Of a DNA stretch of 64,000 nucleotides, positions 47,376 to 59,100 are shown piece after piece (position 1 is the first letter of the stretch; every line of letters begins with the position of its first letter). The position numbers were made by a program, and so were the translations under genes. The stretch covers positions 1 to 64,000 of the forward strand of contig WION01000145.1 in NCBI GenBank assembly GCA_015039365.1, in the 5' to 3' direction. Source of the stretch: Amanita rubescens. Taxonomy: Eukaryota; Basidiomycota; Agaricomycetes; Agaricales; Amanitaceae. The notes beneath the pieces are model-generated. The model saw only the letters and a list, made by a program, of their open reading frames with translations, did no database searches and was not told where the DNA came from.

Positions 47376-48938
47376 CTATTTCTGCTCCTTTTGTTCGTCA
47401 ACGGTCTTGATCGTCCAGTGGTCAGACGAAACAAACTGTTGTTCAGGGACGCCGAGTTCAAACAAGCGCGAAACGACGTTGGAGAAACTGGTAAAAGAGA
47501 CAAGAAAATTAAAACCTGTCCCTGTGACAAAACATATGCTCACTCCTTGAAGAAGAGGTCCTGGTCCTTAGCGTATGCCTTGGCATACTTCTGGAAGCTC
47601 TTATCCTGAGTCAAGCTATAGTCCGCACTGCAAACTGATAAGTTGCATCAAAAAAGTCGAAATACAGATTAACACACGGGAGCATCATCAAAGAGCGTGT
47701 CTTCTTGTCTTCCAATTGTTTGGGGCCACTCCACTTCTTCCAGACCCACTTCTCTTCAAATAGCAGCTTGTAATAGTCGTTTGTCAGAGTGGTGGGAGAG
47801 AAAGTCCATGGTCCCTGGAATCCAGACCTGGAAAGGGAGACCATCATTGAAAACTCAAGGGCACGTGCGATCTGATACTTGCCGATCTGCGTGACAGCGG
47901 CCAAGAGCATGAGCACCAGCGAGGGCAACAATCTCTTGGTCATTGAATCCCATGCGGTAGAAAATCTAAAGTAAGGTAAAAGACTAAATGTATGCGCATG
48001 ATTTGAGGTACTCACGCTTCTCAAGTGGTCGGCACCCTGTGCACCGTCCGGTAGACGACCGTCAGGGGTGGCATTGACGGCGGTACCATCAATGCGACCG
48101 GGACGCCAGGGGATGTGAGGACCTCCCATTTCCTGGGAAAGAAATGAGCACATCCTTTTAATTCCCGTAGATACAGCTCACACCTGGACAGCGCAGACAC
48201 CACCCAGGGTCCACAAGTCGCCGTAGCTGATCCAAGGGAACTCTGCCTTGACTTTCTCCATGAGGTCTCGAGCGACGTTGAGACCATTGTTCGCGCCATG
48301 AAGGGACTCGGGCTGGAAACGCATGGTAGCATAGTTGCTATTGCCACATTAGTTTACGCGTCACAGATGCGTCAGGTGAGACAGTGCTCACCTTCCGCCC
48401 GTGTTAGTTTCCTTATCATACGTGCCCGACGAGTGCCAGGCGAGTCGTAGGATAACGGGGCCATACGAACCGTCTGAAAGTAGTCTATCATCAAACATGT
48501 ATCAGAATGAAACAGGGCGCGGGGCATACCGTCGTAAGAGTCAGCATCATCAATTATCTCAGCAATCCTGTTGTACACCTGTGGGGTTTTTTTTTGTCAA
48601 GGTGCTGGGTGGATAGTGACGTGTCTGCTATACGGAACCTTTTGATAGTCTTCCTTTGATGGCGTAAACTTGGCAGCAGCCTTTGCAGACTGAAGAGCAG
48701 ATTTAGCTGTTGTCCCAGCATCTGCACCAGCTGGGGAGATTGCATAGTAGTAGTAGTATGCGCCGCCCGCGAGAGCAGCAATTCCGAGGCCAGCAAAGAG
48801 ACCGGCGTTTGAGGACTTTGGAGGAGGTGGAGGAGGGTTAGTAGAGAATTTACGATAAGAAGACCTGAAAGCAGTTCTGGGAGTAGCAGCAGAAACGGCA
48901 GCTCTGCGAATGGGAGCGCGGAGAAGAGTAAATGACAT
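47376..48938 (-). CDS. CCP1: Mitochondrial cytochrome c peroxidase
   Basis: Haem peroxidase of the intermembrane space that reduces H2O2 with cytochrome c. Exon 1 encodes a presequence with an Arg-rich amphipathic start ([14 protein letters not shown]), a Pro run and a TM segment ([19 protein letters not shown]), the bipartite sorting signal of yeast Ccp1. The catalytic core after splicing has [16 protein letters not shown] (distal Arg, Trp, His), [38 protein letters not shown] (proximal His) and FQGPW (radical Trp), then [11 protein letters not shown]. About nine introns. The one at 47828-47882 starts with GC (CG|GCAAGT) and its 55-nt length forces removal. The product is about 375 residues, ending at TAG 47376-47378. 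Intact. Confidence 0.94.
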
Positions 48939-49226
48939 GGTGATGAGAGGCGAAGAAGAATGTGTGCTATATTATATATTTGTCAGCACGAATGCACGTG
49001 TCGATCGATCGACGTCAAGTCCTAATTGAGGAACTCGAGGCTCGGTCGGGTTTTCGTTTCTAGCGGTGTGCTGATTCATCCCGACTCGCGCTCTTCCTGT
49101 GCAAGCCACGATGTTCACACTATCCTTTTGTGAATGATGTAAACTATTATTGTCCCATCATCACGTTTCTTCAGGGTATAAGAACTCGGCTTTGCTACGC
49201 GACCTTGTCCTCCTTCTCTTCCCATC
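48939..49226. promoter_or_regulatory. Divergent promoter of CCP1 and the DUF6699-like gene
   Basis: These 288 bp lie between the divergent start codons. A TATA-like run TATATTATATAT appears on the CCP1 side (about 48967-48980). No specific regulator site can be assigned. Confidence 0.35.
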
Positions 49227-49934
49227 ATGGCGACCTATTGGCCACCCCCCTACTATAATCAACCTCAGGGTTTTACCCCGTTTTATGCCTCTCAGGTTTA
49301 CCCACCTCCCCAGTACCCACCTTTTCCCGGTCCTCCTATGGCGCCGGCAATGCCAGGGGGTATCAAGTTTATCATAGATCATATCAAAATCACTTACTGA
49401 TATGTTATCGCAGGTCTACCGCTTGCTTCTTCTAGCAAGTGGCCAAAGCTAAACACCCTTTTAAGTGCGGGAGAAACCTTGGTACGGTTTGACGTCCAAA
49501 AAAACCCTCGCAATGGAATCCTCGCGAACACATATCACCACTACGGACTTCAGCCCGCACTCATTACCGGTGCTCCCGTCACAACTATGCGTCTATACTC
49601 GAAAGCGTTCCCGTGGACGATCGACATCGTGAGCGAACGACGTCCGATTACATGCAGAGATATCTGGGATGCGGTCTACAATGCTCTGCAGCAAGATATT
49701 GACGATTCTGAGTGGGGGATGGTAGTCATGGAGAAGACGTGGAGAGAAAAGGTCGAAAAAGCTGCAAAGATGAGGATAGAGGAAGAACGATCGTCAAACA
49801 AGTTAAAAAGGATCGATTTACTTGGGGAGTTGACGCTGTTCAAGGGTCTCGAGAAGGACGAGGAGCTAGAGAAAGTGAGATTGCTTCCGGGCATGGATGC
49901 TTGTGAAGAGACGTGGTTCGTAGCTTTTACATGA
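49227..49934 (+). CDS. Conserved basidiomycete protein, DUF6699-like
   Basis: 217 residues from exons 49227-49359 and 49414-49934. The N-terminus is a Pro/Tyr-rich tail (MATYWPPPYYNQPQGF). The globular part has FDVQKNPRNG, TTMRLYSKAFPWTIDIVSER, TCRDIWDAVYNALQQDI, LGELTLFKGLEKDEE, the usual pattern of the DUF6699 domain that is very common in Agaricomycetes and has no known biochemical function. The start is the first ATG; the frame is continuous and intact. The fold is probably alpha/beta; no catalytic motif is visible. Confidence 0.75.
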
Positions 49935-50116
49935 CGTTGTAGTTAATCGGGTATATTTGATCTTCATATATCGCCACTCTTGATTATACATTCAGCTTTT
50001 ACTTTGTGAACGTGAGATGATGGGAATATTCCCAAAATGGTAGTTTTGGCATGCTCCCACGTGCCAAAGAGCAACAATTCACCGTCTGTCAGTATACCAT
50101 CACGCGCTGGTAGCCC

Positions 50117-51451
50117 ATGGTTTCCTTTCAGTAAGCCATTACGTTCTCATTATCGAATATTGACCGATGATGATTTTGACAGATGCAATGGTGAGTAATC
50201 AGCTTGCAATCTAACACGCGTCTTTTCCGACTCTCTCAAAAAAAAAAGGCTGTACGGACGTCATCAAGAAACCCAAGCTTGACCAACACTATTCACGATG
50301 TAAATCCAGCGTTGATTGTATCGACTGTTCAAAATCTTTCAATTCCCCTGCTGAATGGAAAAGTCACACATCATGTATAAGCGAAGCAGAAAAGTACCAA
50401 AAAAGCCTGTACAAAGGCCCTAAAACGGTATGTGCACGCTTCATGTTGTTTCCTCTGCTCCATCTCGCGACATAGAGCGATGAGTCGTCTCGAACATTCG
50501 TTCTTCTGAGCCAAGATGTCAATGATATCGTGAAAATTGTTGACAAAATTAATAACTCTGATAATGGCAGGGAGAATCGTCAAATGGATACCGAGGCGAT
50601 GTAAACGGACGTGGACGCTGGCAGGGCAGAGGTGACATGCCCTCAAATCGTGGAGGCCGTGGCGGTGGTCCAGGAAATAGGCGATTACATTATGCAGCAA
50701 CTGGTTCCAACGGCACGCCTCTAGGTTCACCGGCTCGTGAATTTGGAAAGTCACCCAAGACTAATACCGACGAACCAGCGGAAACGAATAATCTTGCCGA
50801 AGCCGCAGATTCTAAAACACCCCAAACGGGCAGTGAGAAAAAGGGTAAAAAGAAAAGAAAGGCAGCGGATGATGGGGTATGTGTGATCGTTTTGTCGTTG
50901 ACAGTTGTATCGACTAATATCTACTATAGGTTGAATCCTCTAATAAAAAGGCCAAAGTGGAAAACTCTGATGACGTCGTAGAAGCTGCTCCAGCCGCTAT
51001 GGACAAGACGGAGAGGGAAAAAGAGGGAAAAAAGAAAAAGAAGGAGAAATCGGACAAGAAGAAGGCATCAGGCGAGGATGAGGGTGAGCAAACAAAAGTA
51101 GAGGAGAAAAACGAGGCCAAGAAGGAGAAGACAAAGAAGAGAACGGCTGAGAAGGAAGTTAATGGAGTGGAGAAGGCAAAAGAGAAGCTAGCAGGGGAAG
51201 GGGAGGAAGAAGTTGGAGCGAAGGCAGCAGCGAAGGAGGAGAGGCGAAAGGCCAAAGCGGCGGAGAAGGAGGAGAAGGCTAAAGAAAAGCTGAAAGAGGA
51301 GAATGGAAAGGTCAAAGCAGCGGGGAAGGAGGAGGAGGAGAAGGAAAAGGCCAAAGCAGCAGAGAAGGAAGAGAAGGCGAAGAAGAAAGCTGAAAAGAAA
51401 TCAAAACGTACCGAGAGTGAGTCGAGCACAAAGCGGAGTGAAACTAGCTAG
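50117..51451 (+). CDS. LYAR-type C2HC zinc-finger nucleolar protein
   Basis: 342 residues from exons 50117-50130, 50183-50190, 50249-50427, 50571-50876 and 50930-51451. The spliced N-terminus MVSFQCNGCTDVIKKPKLDQ, then HYSRC, CIDCSKSF, SHTSCISEAEKYQKSLYKG is the LYAR zinc-finger signature (paired Cys2HisCys units). A Gly/Arg-rich stretch follows, then a long Lys/Glu/Ala coiled tail (exon 5) typical of LYAR-like nucleolar proteins acting in rRNA processing. Exon 2 is only 8 nt and carries the first zinc-ligand Cys codon. The large antisense Ser/Phe-rich frame over exon 5 is a shadow of the Lys/Glu codons. Confidence 0.88.
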
Positions 51452-51548
51452 TAGTACGCGATACATAAATAGAAGGAGCACGTGGGAGCCATAATATCGA
51501 TAGCTTCTGCTCAGCCTAGACCACCACGCCATCCCAGAACTCTCATTC

Positions 51549-53007
51549 ATGCAAGCACTCCAGGTACCAACATACCCTCTTCTCGTCCAATATGTTATCT
51601 GACATGTCCAACAGTCGCAATTCTGGGCCGTCCGTGATTATCTGAGTCCCGTGAGCATCTCCCCGTGCTCCCCCTTGTCGCTCATCGTCCTGCTGATCGT
51701 CTTATCTGTAGGTTCTCAAGGAAAGTAAATTCAAAGAGAGCGGCTGTATCACTCCGGGTATGGAACTACTGTTGCTTTTCCTACTCCTCGTCCCCTAACG
51801 CTTCGCGTCCCAGAGGAGTTCGTTTTGGCCGGTGATTTTCTTGTATACAAATTCCCTGTTTGGCAATGGTGAGCCGAGCCTGGTAATTCTTGAAGCTTAA
51901 ATGAAATCTCGCAACAGGAAAAAGGGAGATGACTCTAAAGTTCGCGACTTTCTACCCAAAGACAAGCAGTATCTCGTCACAACTGGCGTGCCCTGCCTTC
52001 GCCGTGCCACCGCCATCGCGTACACGGACGCAGATGAGGATGCCGAGCGGTTGCTCTCCTTTGGCGATTCCTCCACTTCAGGGGGTGGCGACGAATGGGT
52101 CGAGACTCACGCGAACCGCAAGCCTACCCTCGCTTCTGCCCATGCCGGAGATATTGATGAGATTCCCGATCTCGATGGTCCACAGGACGGAGACAATATC
52201 GCGGGGAGGATAGGCGGCTTATCGCTTAATGCAGGCGACGACACTGCGACGCCTGACTTGGATGATATTCCCGATATGGAAGAGGACGACCTCGAGGCAG
52301 GGGACGAGGCTACAGCTGCACCCACCAAGCCGGCAGCCGCGCTAAAAGCGTAAGTCCTCTTACGTCCATTTGTGTGCCTTGGTTTATTAAACACACTTGA
52401 CCATAAGCACCAAGACGGAGACCAAAGCGAAGGACAATTTGCTGCAAGTCAGAACGTATGATGTCATGATCACATATGACAAGTACTATCAGACTCCTCG
52501 TGTTTGGCTCGTGGGTCATGACGAGGTGAGAATACCGACGGCTGCGGAATTCGGCAGGGCCAGCTGACGGGTGAATAGGACGGAACGCCGCTGCCCCCTT
52601 CGCGGATCTTGGAAGACATTCCGGCAGACCATGCCAATAAGACCGTTACAATGGAACCTTTCATCCATGCAGAGAAGTTGCAAGCGGCCTCGGTCCATCC
52701 TTGCAAACACTCGAGCGTCATGAAGAAGGTCATTGAGCGAATGAACAACAGTGTCGTGGCAGAACAGCTTGCACAGCGCAAGAAGGATACCAAGGATGGC
52801 AAGAAGAAGTGGTTATTTGGTCGTAAACCCGGGAGTTCAGAAAAGGATAGCAAGAAGGCAGCGGCAGCGGCAGCAGCGGCGGCGGCGGCGCAGACGGAAG
52901 AGGAAGAGATTGAGGGTATGAGAGTGGACTTTTACCTCGTTGTTTTCCTCAAGTTTATCGCTTCCATCGTTCCTACGATCGAGGTCGACTCGACTACAGC
53001 CATGTAA
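51549..53007 (+). CDS. ATG3: ATG3, E2-like enzyme for Atg8 lipidation
   Basis: Conjugates Atg8 to phosphatidylethanolamine in autophagy. Exons are 51549-51563, 51615-51650, 51712-51757, 51814-51868, 51918-52349, 52408-52525 and 52579-53007 (376 residues). Start MQALQ, then [10 protein letters not shown] (amphipathic membrane-sensing helix), [37 protein letters not shown] and [22 protein letters not shown]. The active site is [12 protein letters not shown] (catalytic Cys in HPCKH). The C-terminus is [20 protein letters not shown]. Oddities: a poly-Ala run (about 52858-52890) and an acidic flexible region at residues about 110-190. The first exon encodes only five residues. Intact. Confidence 0.95.
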
Positions 53008-53457
53008 TATAATGTCAAGGGAAGTGGTTCTTGAGATACCCTTTTCTGTATAATAATGCTAGGTGTACTCTACTAACATGGATGGTTTTCCGTTTACGTA
53101 CGGGACTTGTAATGTGCGAACAAATAGGTGCCCGAGTCTGGGGATATCAAATACTTCTACGCGACAAGGGCATTCGGCAGGGATGCAGTCGACCTTATGA
53201 AATCAAGGGAGCCTAGACTTCCCTATGACATCGAATTTGAACCAGTTATGAGACTTCTCGAGCCGGATGCTAAGATTTGGAGGTCTTTTTGACAATGAAT
53301 TCGGTCTTGTTAGGATGTGCTGGGATTCTCTGCTGCCTTTAATTACATGGACGTTGATGTATTTATGCAATACCATTTCATTTGTGGACAAGGAAAAAAA
53401 TGACAATCAGACACGTCAAGGCTTATCTAGTTGGGCGAAAAATGCAGATAAAAAATG
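53008..53457. other. Intergenic stretch with a possible coding remnant
   Basis: On the plus strand, 53128-53292 reads as an open segment ending at TGA, with residues IKYFYATRAFGRDAVDLM and LPYDIEFEPVMRLLEP. It starts after a possible AG acceptor but has no upstream partner exon. It looks like real protein yet matches no family I can name. Confidence 0.3.
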
Positions 53458-53531
53458 TGAGTCGACCCAGGTTCGAACTGAGGACCTTCTGTGTGTTAGA
53501 CAGATGCGATAACCAGCTACGCCATCGACCC
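53458..53531 (-). tRNA. tRNA-Val (anticodon AAC)
   Basis: Minus-strand 74-nt cloverleaf without intron. The acceptor stem is GGGTCGA/TCGACTC with one G-T pair and discriminator A. The anticodon arm TCTGT/ACAGA holds loop CTAACAC, giving AAC. The T arm is CTCAG-TTCGAAC-CTGGG. It lies between ATG3 and the 3' end of UTP25. Confidence 0.93.
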
Positions 53532-53606
53532 GTTGATACCGTGTTTCAGTTTATTTTTCAAATGACGCTAGCGTTCAACTGTTGCATAAAAATCTATATC
53601 TTTACT

Positions 53607-56041
53607 TCATACAGCCTTTATCAGTCCCCTAGCAGCCTCCGTACCAGCAATCCTCTCCAATCTAAACCAATCGTATTTTGAATAAAGAACTCGACAGGTA
53701 ACATCAGACGCATCAACACCATCGTCCAAGAATGGGTAAGACAGCAGTTCAGTAAAGTACTGCGGGTGATCTGGAGGTCCAAAGAATATGATGTTTCGGA
53801 TACCTCTTATCTTGTACCTAATGAAATAAATTAGAACAAGCATTGACGAATATCAACAAAAATGAACCGTTTGTAAAACTGGAAACGCTCGCTGATGAGC
53901 AAGAATGATTTTTTGCCGGAAAAGAATGCTTGGCGGGCTCGTGTGATATCTGGACCAGAGGAATACCTTTATGCAAGTCAGCGAATTCTCGATTCCTTTT
54001 GTCTGGAACATACTCTGAGAGTACTGTAAAAGATACTCCGGCGTGTTGACGGAAATAGTTGTGTACCCGTATGAAATCAAACGAAGATGGTATAAATATT
54101 GCAGTGTTTATACTTTGCACCGCCGACTTGAGAACTGCAGGGAGGACCTATGCTTCGATTAAAGAGTGTCGGATTAGTGTGAATAATAGAGGGGATTACT
54201 TGTGTCGTGAAGCAATGGAAACGCTTGTCAGCTTCATCCTTGGGATTCGAACAATGAAAATGAATGAAATTCTATACTAGGTATGAACGCTTGTTTCAGG
54301 GAGAGAAAAGTCGTGCTCACTTGATCGATCCCTTCTGGCACTTCTATAGGGGGCCAGTGTTTATCTGTTCTTATTCTCCCGGCCACGTTCTTTAACAGGG
54401 TGTTGCACAACGAGCGCGTTTCTGGCATTTCATAAGCGGATATCAAAATTGATTGTCGAAGATATATTGAACTTGAGTGTGGGTCAACAGGAGTGACTGT
54501 CTAAAATGCATGTATACGCACTGTCCATCAAGATACCATGGCTTTACTCGAGAAAAGTCCGTGTTGTGGGACTCTTTCGGTAGTAGGTTAAGATAAGATA
54601 GGACGAACTATGAACGAATGATGGGAAGCCGAGATGACGGTATATGAATATCTAACCTTGACGTGGTCCCAGTTCTGCATCGTCAGAGCATCCATTTGGT
54701 CAACAATCAAGATTTCAATCGAGGATAGATAGTCCGCGCTCCTGGTATAGCGTTAACGAAGGCTATGAACCTATAGCCAAGGCAACATACTTTTCCTTTT
54801 CTATTGATCTCCGAAGACCCAGAGGACTAGCGATGACAATATCTGAATCGTAGAATTCGGAAAACATTTTGACGCTCTTCCTCGTCATTTTTATCCCCAC
54901 TCGGAAATTGTCATCGACATTTCCTTTAAAGGTCTCGACATGATCACGAGGGTACGTTCCAGGTTCTGCTGTGGCCAACTTGTCCACCGTCCCCGGTGGA
55001 AGACCATATTCTGACACGAATCGTGACTGGTTCTCGATTTGATATGCAGGTGATGGTGTATGGGATGTAAATGCCGAGAACCAGTCTAAGGCGCTGGATC
55101 GGAAGGGTAATAGAACAAGTATTGACGGACGAGTAAAGCCTTGGTCTTGAACGTCTTCTGGAGGCGAATTTAAATTCGTTTTGGCAGCGTGGGCAAGTCG
55201 TTCGTTGTTTTTAAGTACTCGGCGACGTTTTCTTTGGAGAATCAGGAAAGATGTTTTTAAGAAAGTATCACTACCTTACTTGAATACGTGGTTCAAACCA
55301 TGCAAGGCGATTGCTTCTCGAGCAAACTTTCTTAAATTGAGGGACAATGATGATAAGTAAAGATCCCTGCGCGTCGACAGCACAGAGAGGAGGTCGTTTT
55401 GGTATTCGGTATGCTCTATACAGTAAATGAGTGTTGAGTGCACATCGGTAGAATCTCACTGACCTATAGATTGTTTACTTTGCCTTAGCACAAGTGGTGC
55501 CTTCAGCTTATCGGAAATCTGGAAATTCCGAGTTATGCAGATCAGAACAGATTTAATACCTACTCACATCGTTTTTCGTAGTGAATTTTGTATCGACACT
55601 AGTGTCTCCTTCTGGGACCTCTACCAAGACAGACCCTAGTTTTCCATATTGCTCCCGGGAGCTCACTCGTGCATTCTTGTCAATTGATGAGCGAGACAGT
55701 TCTGTCAATGAGGCAGGTTTTACGCCAAAATGCCGTTCGTATAATAAAGCAGTGTCTATCGGAAATATAAAAATCGCCTGCCAGCCATATACACACAACT
55801 TACCATCAGTTTCGTCGTCCGCCTCTTCAGGAACATTATGTTCTACTTGTTTTTCTACACGGACCTCCGCAACAGCAGGGACATCAGGGGGATTCTCAGA
55901 ATCAGAAAAGCGTATTGATTTGCGTTTGTTGAGCTTCTGGTGTGGCGTATCAGCAGTTTCGTATGATCTTTTCCTTTTCCCTATTTTCGTTGCAGAGACG
56001 TTGAGCAGAGTTAAAAGACGCGTTGTGTCGTCCTGGTCCAT
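53607..56041 (-). CDS. UTP25: UTP25, small-subunit processome component (DEF family)
   Basis: Nucleolar helicase-like protein of the U3 snoRNP/SSU processome, needed for 18S rRNA maturation. Ordered motifs after splicing: acidic Lys-rich N-terminus, [149 protein letters not shown] and [18 protein letters not shown]. The helicase signatures are degenerate (no Walker A Lys, no DEAD box), as in the family. About ten introns; no frame damage. The first ATG in frame is 56039-56041. The upstream frame has only a GTG. Divergent from TOP3 with 92 bp between start codons. Confidence 0.92.
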
Positions 56042-56133
56042 ATCTGACAGAATTTCTTGTCGTGAATAACATGCGCAAATAACCACGGCGCGTCGCCGCT
56101 TTTATCCCGCCGACGCGACGACGCGTTCACAAT

Positions 56134-59100
56134 ATGCGTGTCCTCTGTGTCGCAGAAAAACCCTCCATTGCCAAATCCATCGCACAAATTCTATCCGGTG
56201 GTCGATTTCAGACTGTAATTACCATGTATGTTTTGCCATCAATTTGAAGCTCACCCTACTCTAGCGTCAGACTGGGTCACAGTACATCAAGAACTATGAC
56301 TTTGAATACCCCCAGACACATTCACATTTTACCGTAACATGTGTTGCTGGGCATTTGACCAACGTCGATTTCACGGAACGCCATCGCAGCTGGAATTCAT
56401 GCGACGCGTTTGACCTATTCGACGCGCCTATTAAAGTAGTTATCCCGTCGGACAAGAAGGCTATCGAAAGTAATCTTGTGCAAGAGGCTCGGCGGGCTAG
56501 TACTCTCATGATATGGACCGATTGTGACCGGGAAGGGGAACATATCGGGTCTGAAATAGTACAGGCTTGCAAGAAAGGAAAACCAAATATTGCTGTTAGT
56601 CGTGCAAGATTCAGTGCCATTATTGCTCAGTAAGTTTTGTGTTCTTAGCGTCTATGGACATGAAATAATTCTTCTAAAGGCAAATCCATAATGCCGCTCA
56701 ACATCCAGTCAACTTGGACGAAGCACAGGCAAAGGCAGTAGAAGCACGCATTCTTCTAGACCTTAAGATTGGATCAGCTTTCACGCGCTTGCAAACACTC
56801 ACCTTGCAGTCACAGATAGCTCAGCTTGCAGAAGCGGGTGTCATATCCTACGGTAAGTTTACCTCGATTGTTTAACCACAATCTATATATGCTGGATATT
56901 AGGCCCATGTCAATTTCCTACACTGGGTTTCGTAGTCAGAAGATACAACCAGGTTACCGAGTTCGTTTCGGAACCATTTTGGTACATATATCTCGCGTTG
57001 AGGTCACAAGATGCAGAAGAAGAGACCCCGTTTACGTGGAAGCGTGGCCACTTGTTTGATGAAACAGTAGCAATTTCTTTTTATGAATATGTCCTGCAAC
57101 ACGAGATGGCTCGAGTCAAAAAGGTTAACAACAGGTCCACGAAGAAATGGTATTGCTTGCCGATATGATTCATACTGATCTGATCCTTTCGTCAAGGAAG
57201 CCTTTGCCATTGACGACAGTCGAGCTTCAAAAAGCTGCTTCGCGACTCCTCAGACTAACTCCCAAGAGAGCGCTTGATGTGTGTTGACATGAACTGTCCT
57301 ATATTGTTGTTGTTGAATCTCGTCACAGATTGCTGAAAAGCTGTATCAACAAGGATTTGTGTCCTACCCACGTACCGAAACTGATCAGTTCGATCCTCAG
57401 TTTGACTTCATGTCATTGATAGACAAGCAGACAGTTGATCCAGCTTGGGGTGAATTTGCGAGATCGTAAGGTGTTCAAATACGTCGTGTGGACTCATTCA
57501 AATATTCTGCCCCTGATATTAGACTCCAGCAGGGAGGATTCAATACACCGAGGAAGGGCAAACATAATGATAAGGCGCATCCACCGATTCATCCCACCGC
57601 CCACGCGGCGAATTTAGCTGGTGACGAAAAGAAGGTCTATGAGTTTATCGCGCGCCGGTTCCTGGCGTGTTGCTCGAAAGATGCTGAAGGTTGGCAAACA
57701 ACGGTAGATGTTGAATACGGCGGCGAAGAGTTCCATGCAACAGGTAATTATCCTTTAATGTTGCAAATGAGTGACTCAGACTCCCTCAGGCTTGGTGGTG
57801 CTGGAGAGGCACTATCTTGACGTTTATCCTTATGATAAGTGGACAGGAAATGTCCTGCCTCCGTTCGAGGAAGATCAAGAGTTTCGTCCGTCCACTTGCG
57901 TACTGAAGGAAGGACGGACTGCGTGTCCCAGTCTATTGACGGAGGCAGACTTAGTTGGGCTCATGGATAAGAACGGAATAGGTGAGCTATTTAAAAACCA
58001 CAGTCTCCTCGTTTTATACGTCAAGTACAGGAACGGATGCGACAATCGCGCAGCATATTCAGATGATCATTGATCGTGGATATGTCAAAGAACGAATGGA
58101 AGGCAGCACGAAGTATCTTCTTCCGTCAAAGCTTGGTCTGGGATTGATCCATGGGTATGATCGAATTGGCCTCAACAAAAGCTTGAGCAAGCCACAGTTG
58201 CGACGCGAGGTGGGTTTTTCTTCTTCTCTTTTTGGCAATCCCACTAATTAATTATTCTAGACCGAACGCAACATGGTTCAAGTGTGCCAAGGGACAAAAA
58301 CCATGAACGACATGGTAGTTCAAGCACTGGAACAATACAAAGAAATGTTCATCATTGCCAGGCGTGAATTCAACAGAATTAGTGGTGTGAGGAGCAATCC
58401 TGATTTTCACTATTACATGGCTGACCTTGATATATTCTAGAGCGTACGTGAGTTCATGGAGAGGAATGATCCTGAAGACACACTTCGGAGAAGAGGTGGT
58501 GGTGGTGGTGGCAATGGGGGCGGTCCTGGGGGTGGTCCTGATGATGGTAACGATCGCGGTGGTAGCGGTGGTGGTGGTTCCAACCCGGACACTGGACGCA
58601 AGAAGCGCGGTCGACCACCGAAGAACCCAAAGCCACCGTCAGATCTTGATGGTGAGATTCTGTCACCATACATCTCTAACCCCCAACTTAGATTGTTAAG
58701 GCCCAAGAAGCACTGGTTCAAAGTCACGTTCCAAGCCAGCCAAACCAGCAAGCCCAGTCCGCCAAGCAGAGTCAGCGCCAACGCGGCCTGTAACTGCGTC
58801 AAACAATGCAGTTGCGGGACCATCTCGGCTGTCAGGTCCCAATTGTTTCTGTGGTTCCCCAACCGGAAGTGGAATGGCCAACGGGAAGAGCTACTACAAG
58901 TGTGAAACTGACCAGCACTGTGGTTTCTTCCATTGGGCAACGGCTTCTACTTTGGCCGACGATCCAGCACCAACTCAAATTATTCCAACGAAACGATTAT
59001 CATCAATGGCAGGTCTTTGTTTGTCTGCTTATTTTCATCAATCTAACACTTGTGGCAGAGACAAGATTCTGATCAGAGCGCCACTTCTGCGGTCAGGAAC

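Noticed and set aside
50914..51429. 171-residue minus-strand Ser/Phe/Ala-rich open frame
   Set aside because: Antisense shadow of the Lys/Glu-rich exon 5 of the LYAR-like gene; its composition is explained entirely by AAG/GAG codons on the other strand.
56215..56264. Suspected frameshift at the first TOP3 exon junction
   Set aside because: Using the earlier GTAATT donor after GGRFQT joins cleanly in phase 0 to RQTGSQYIKNYDF.
58437..58940. Minus-strand Pro/Ser-rich open frame over the TOP3 linker
   Set aside because: Antisense of the Gly-rich linker and the spliced zinc-finger exon of TOP3; no independent start or domain.
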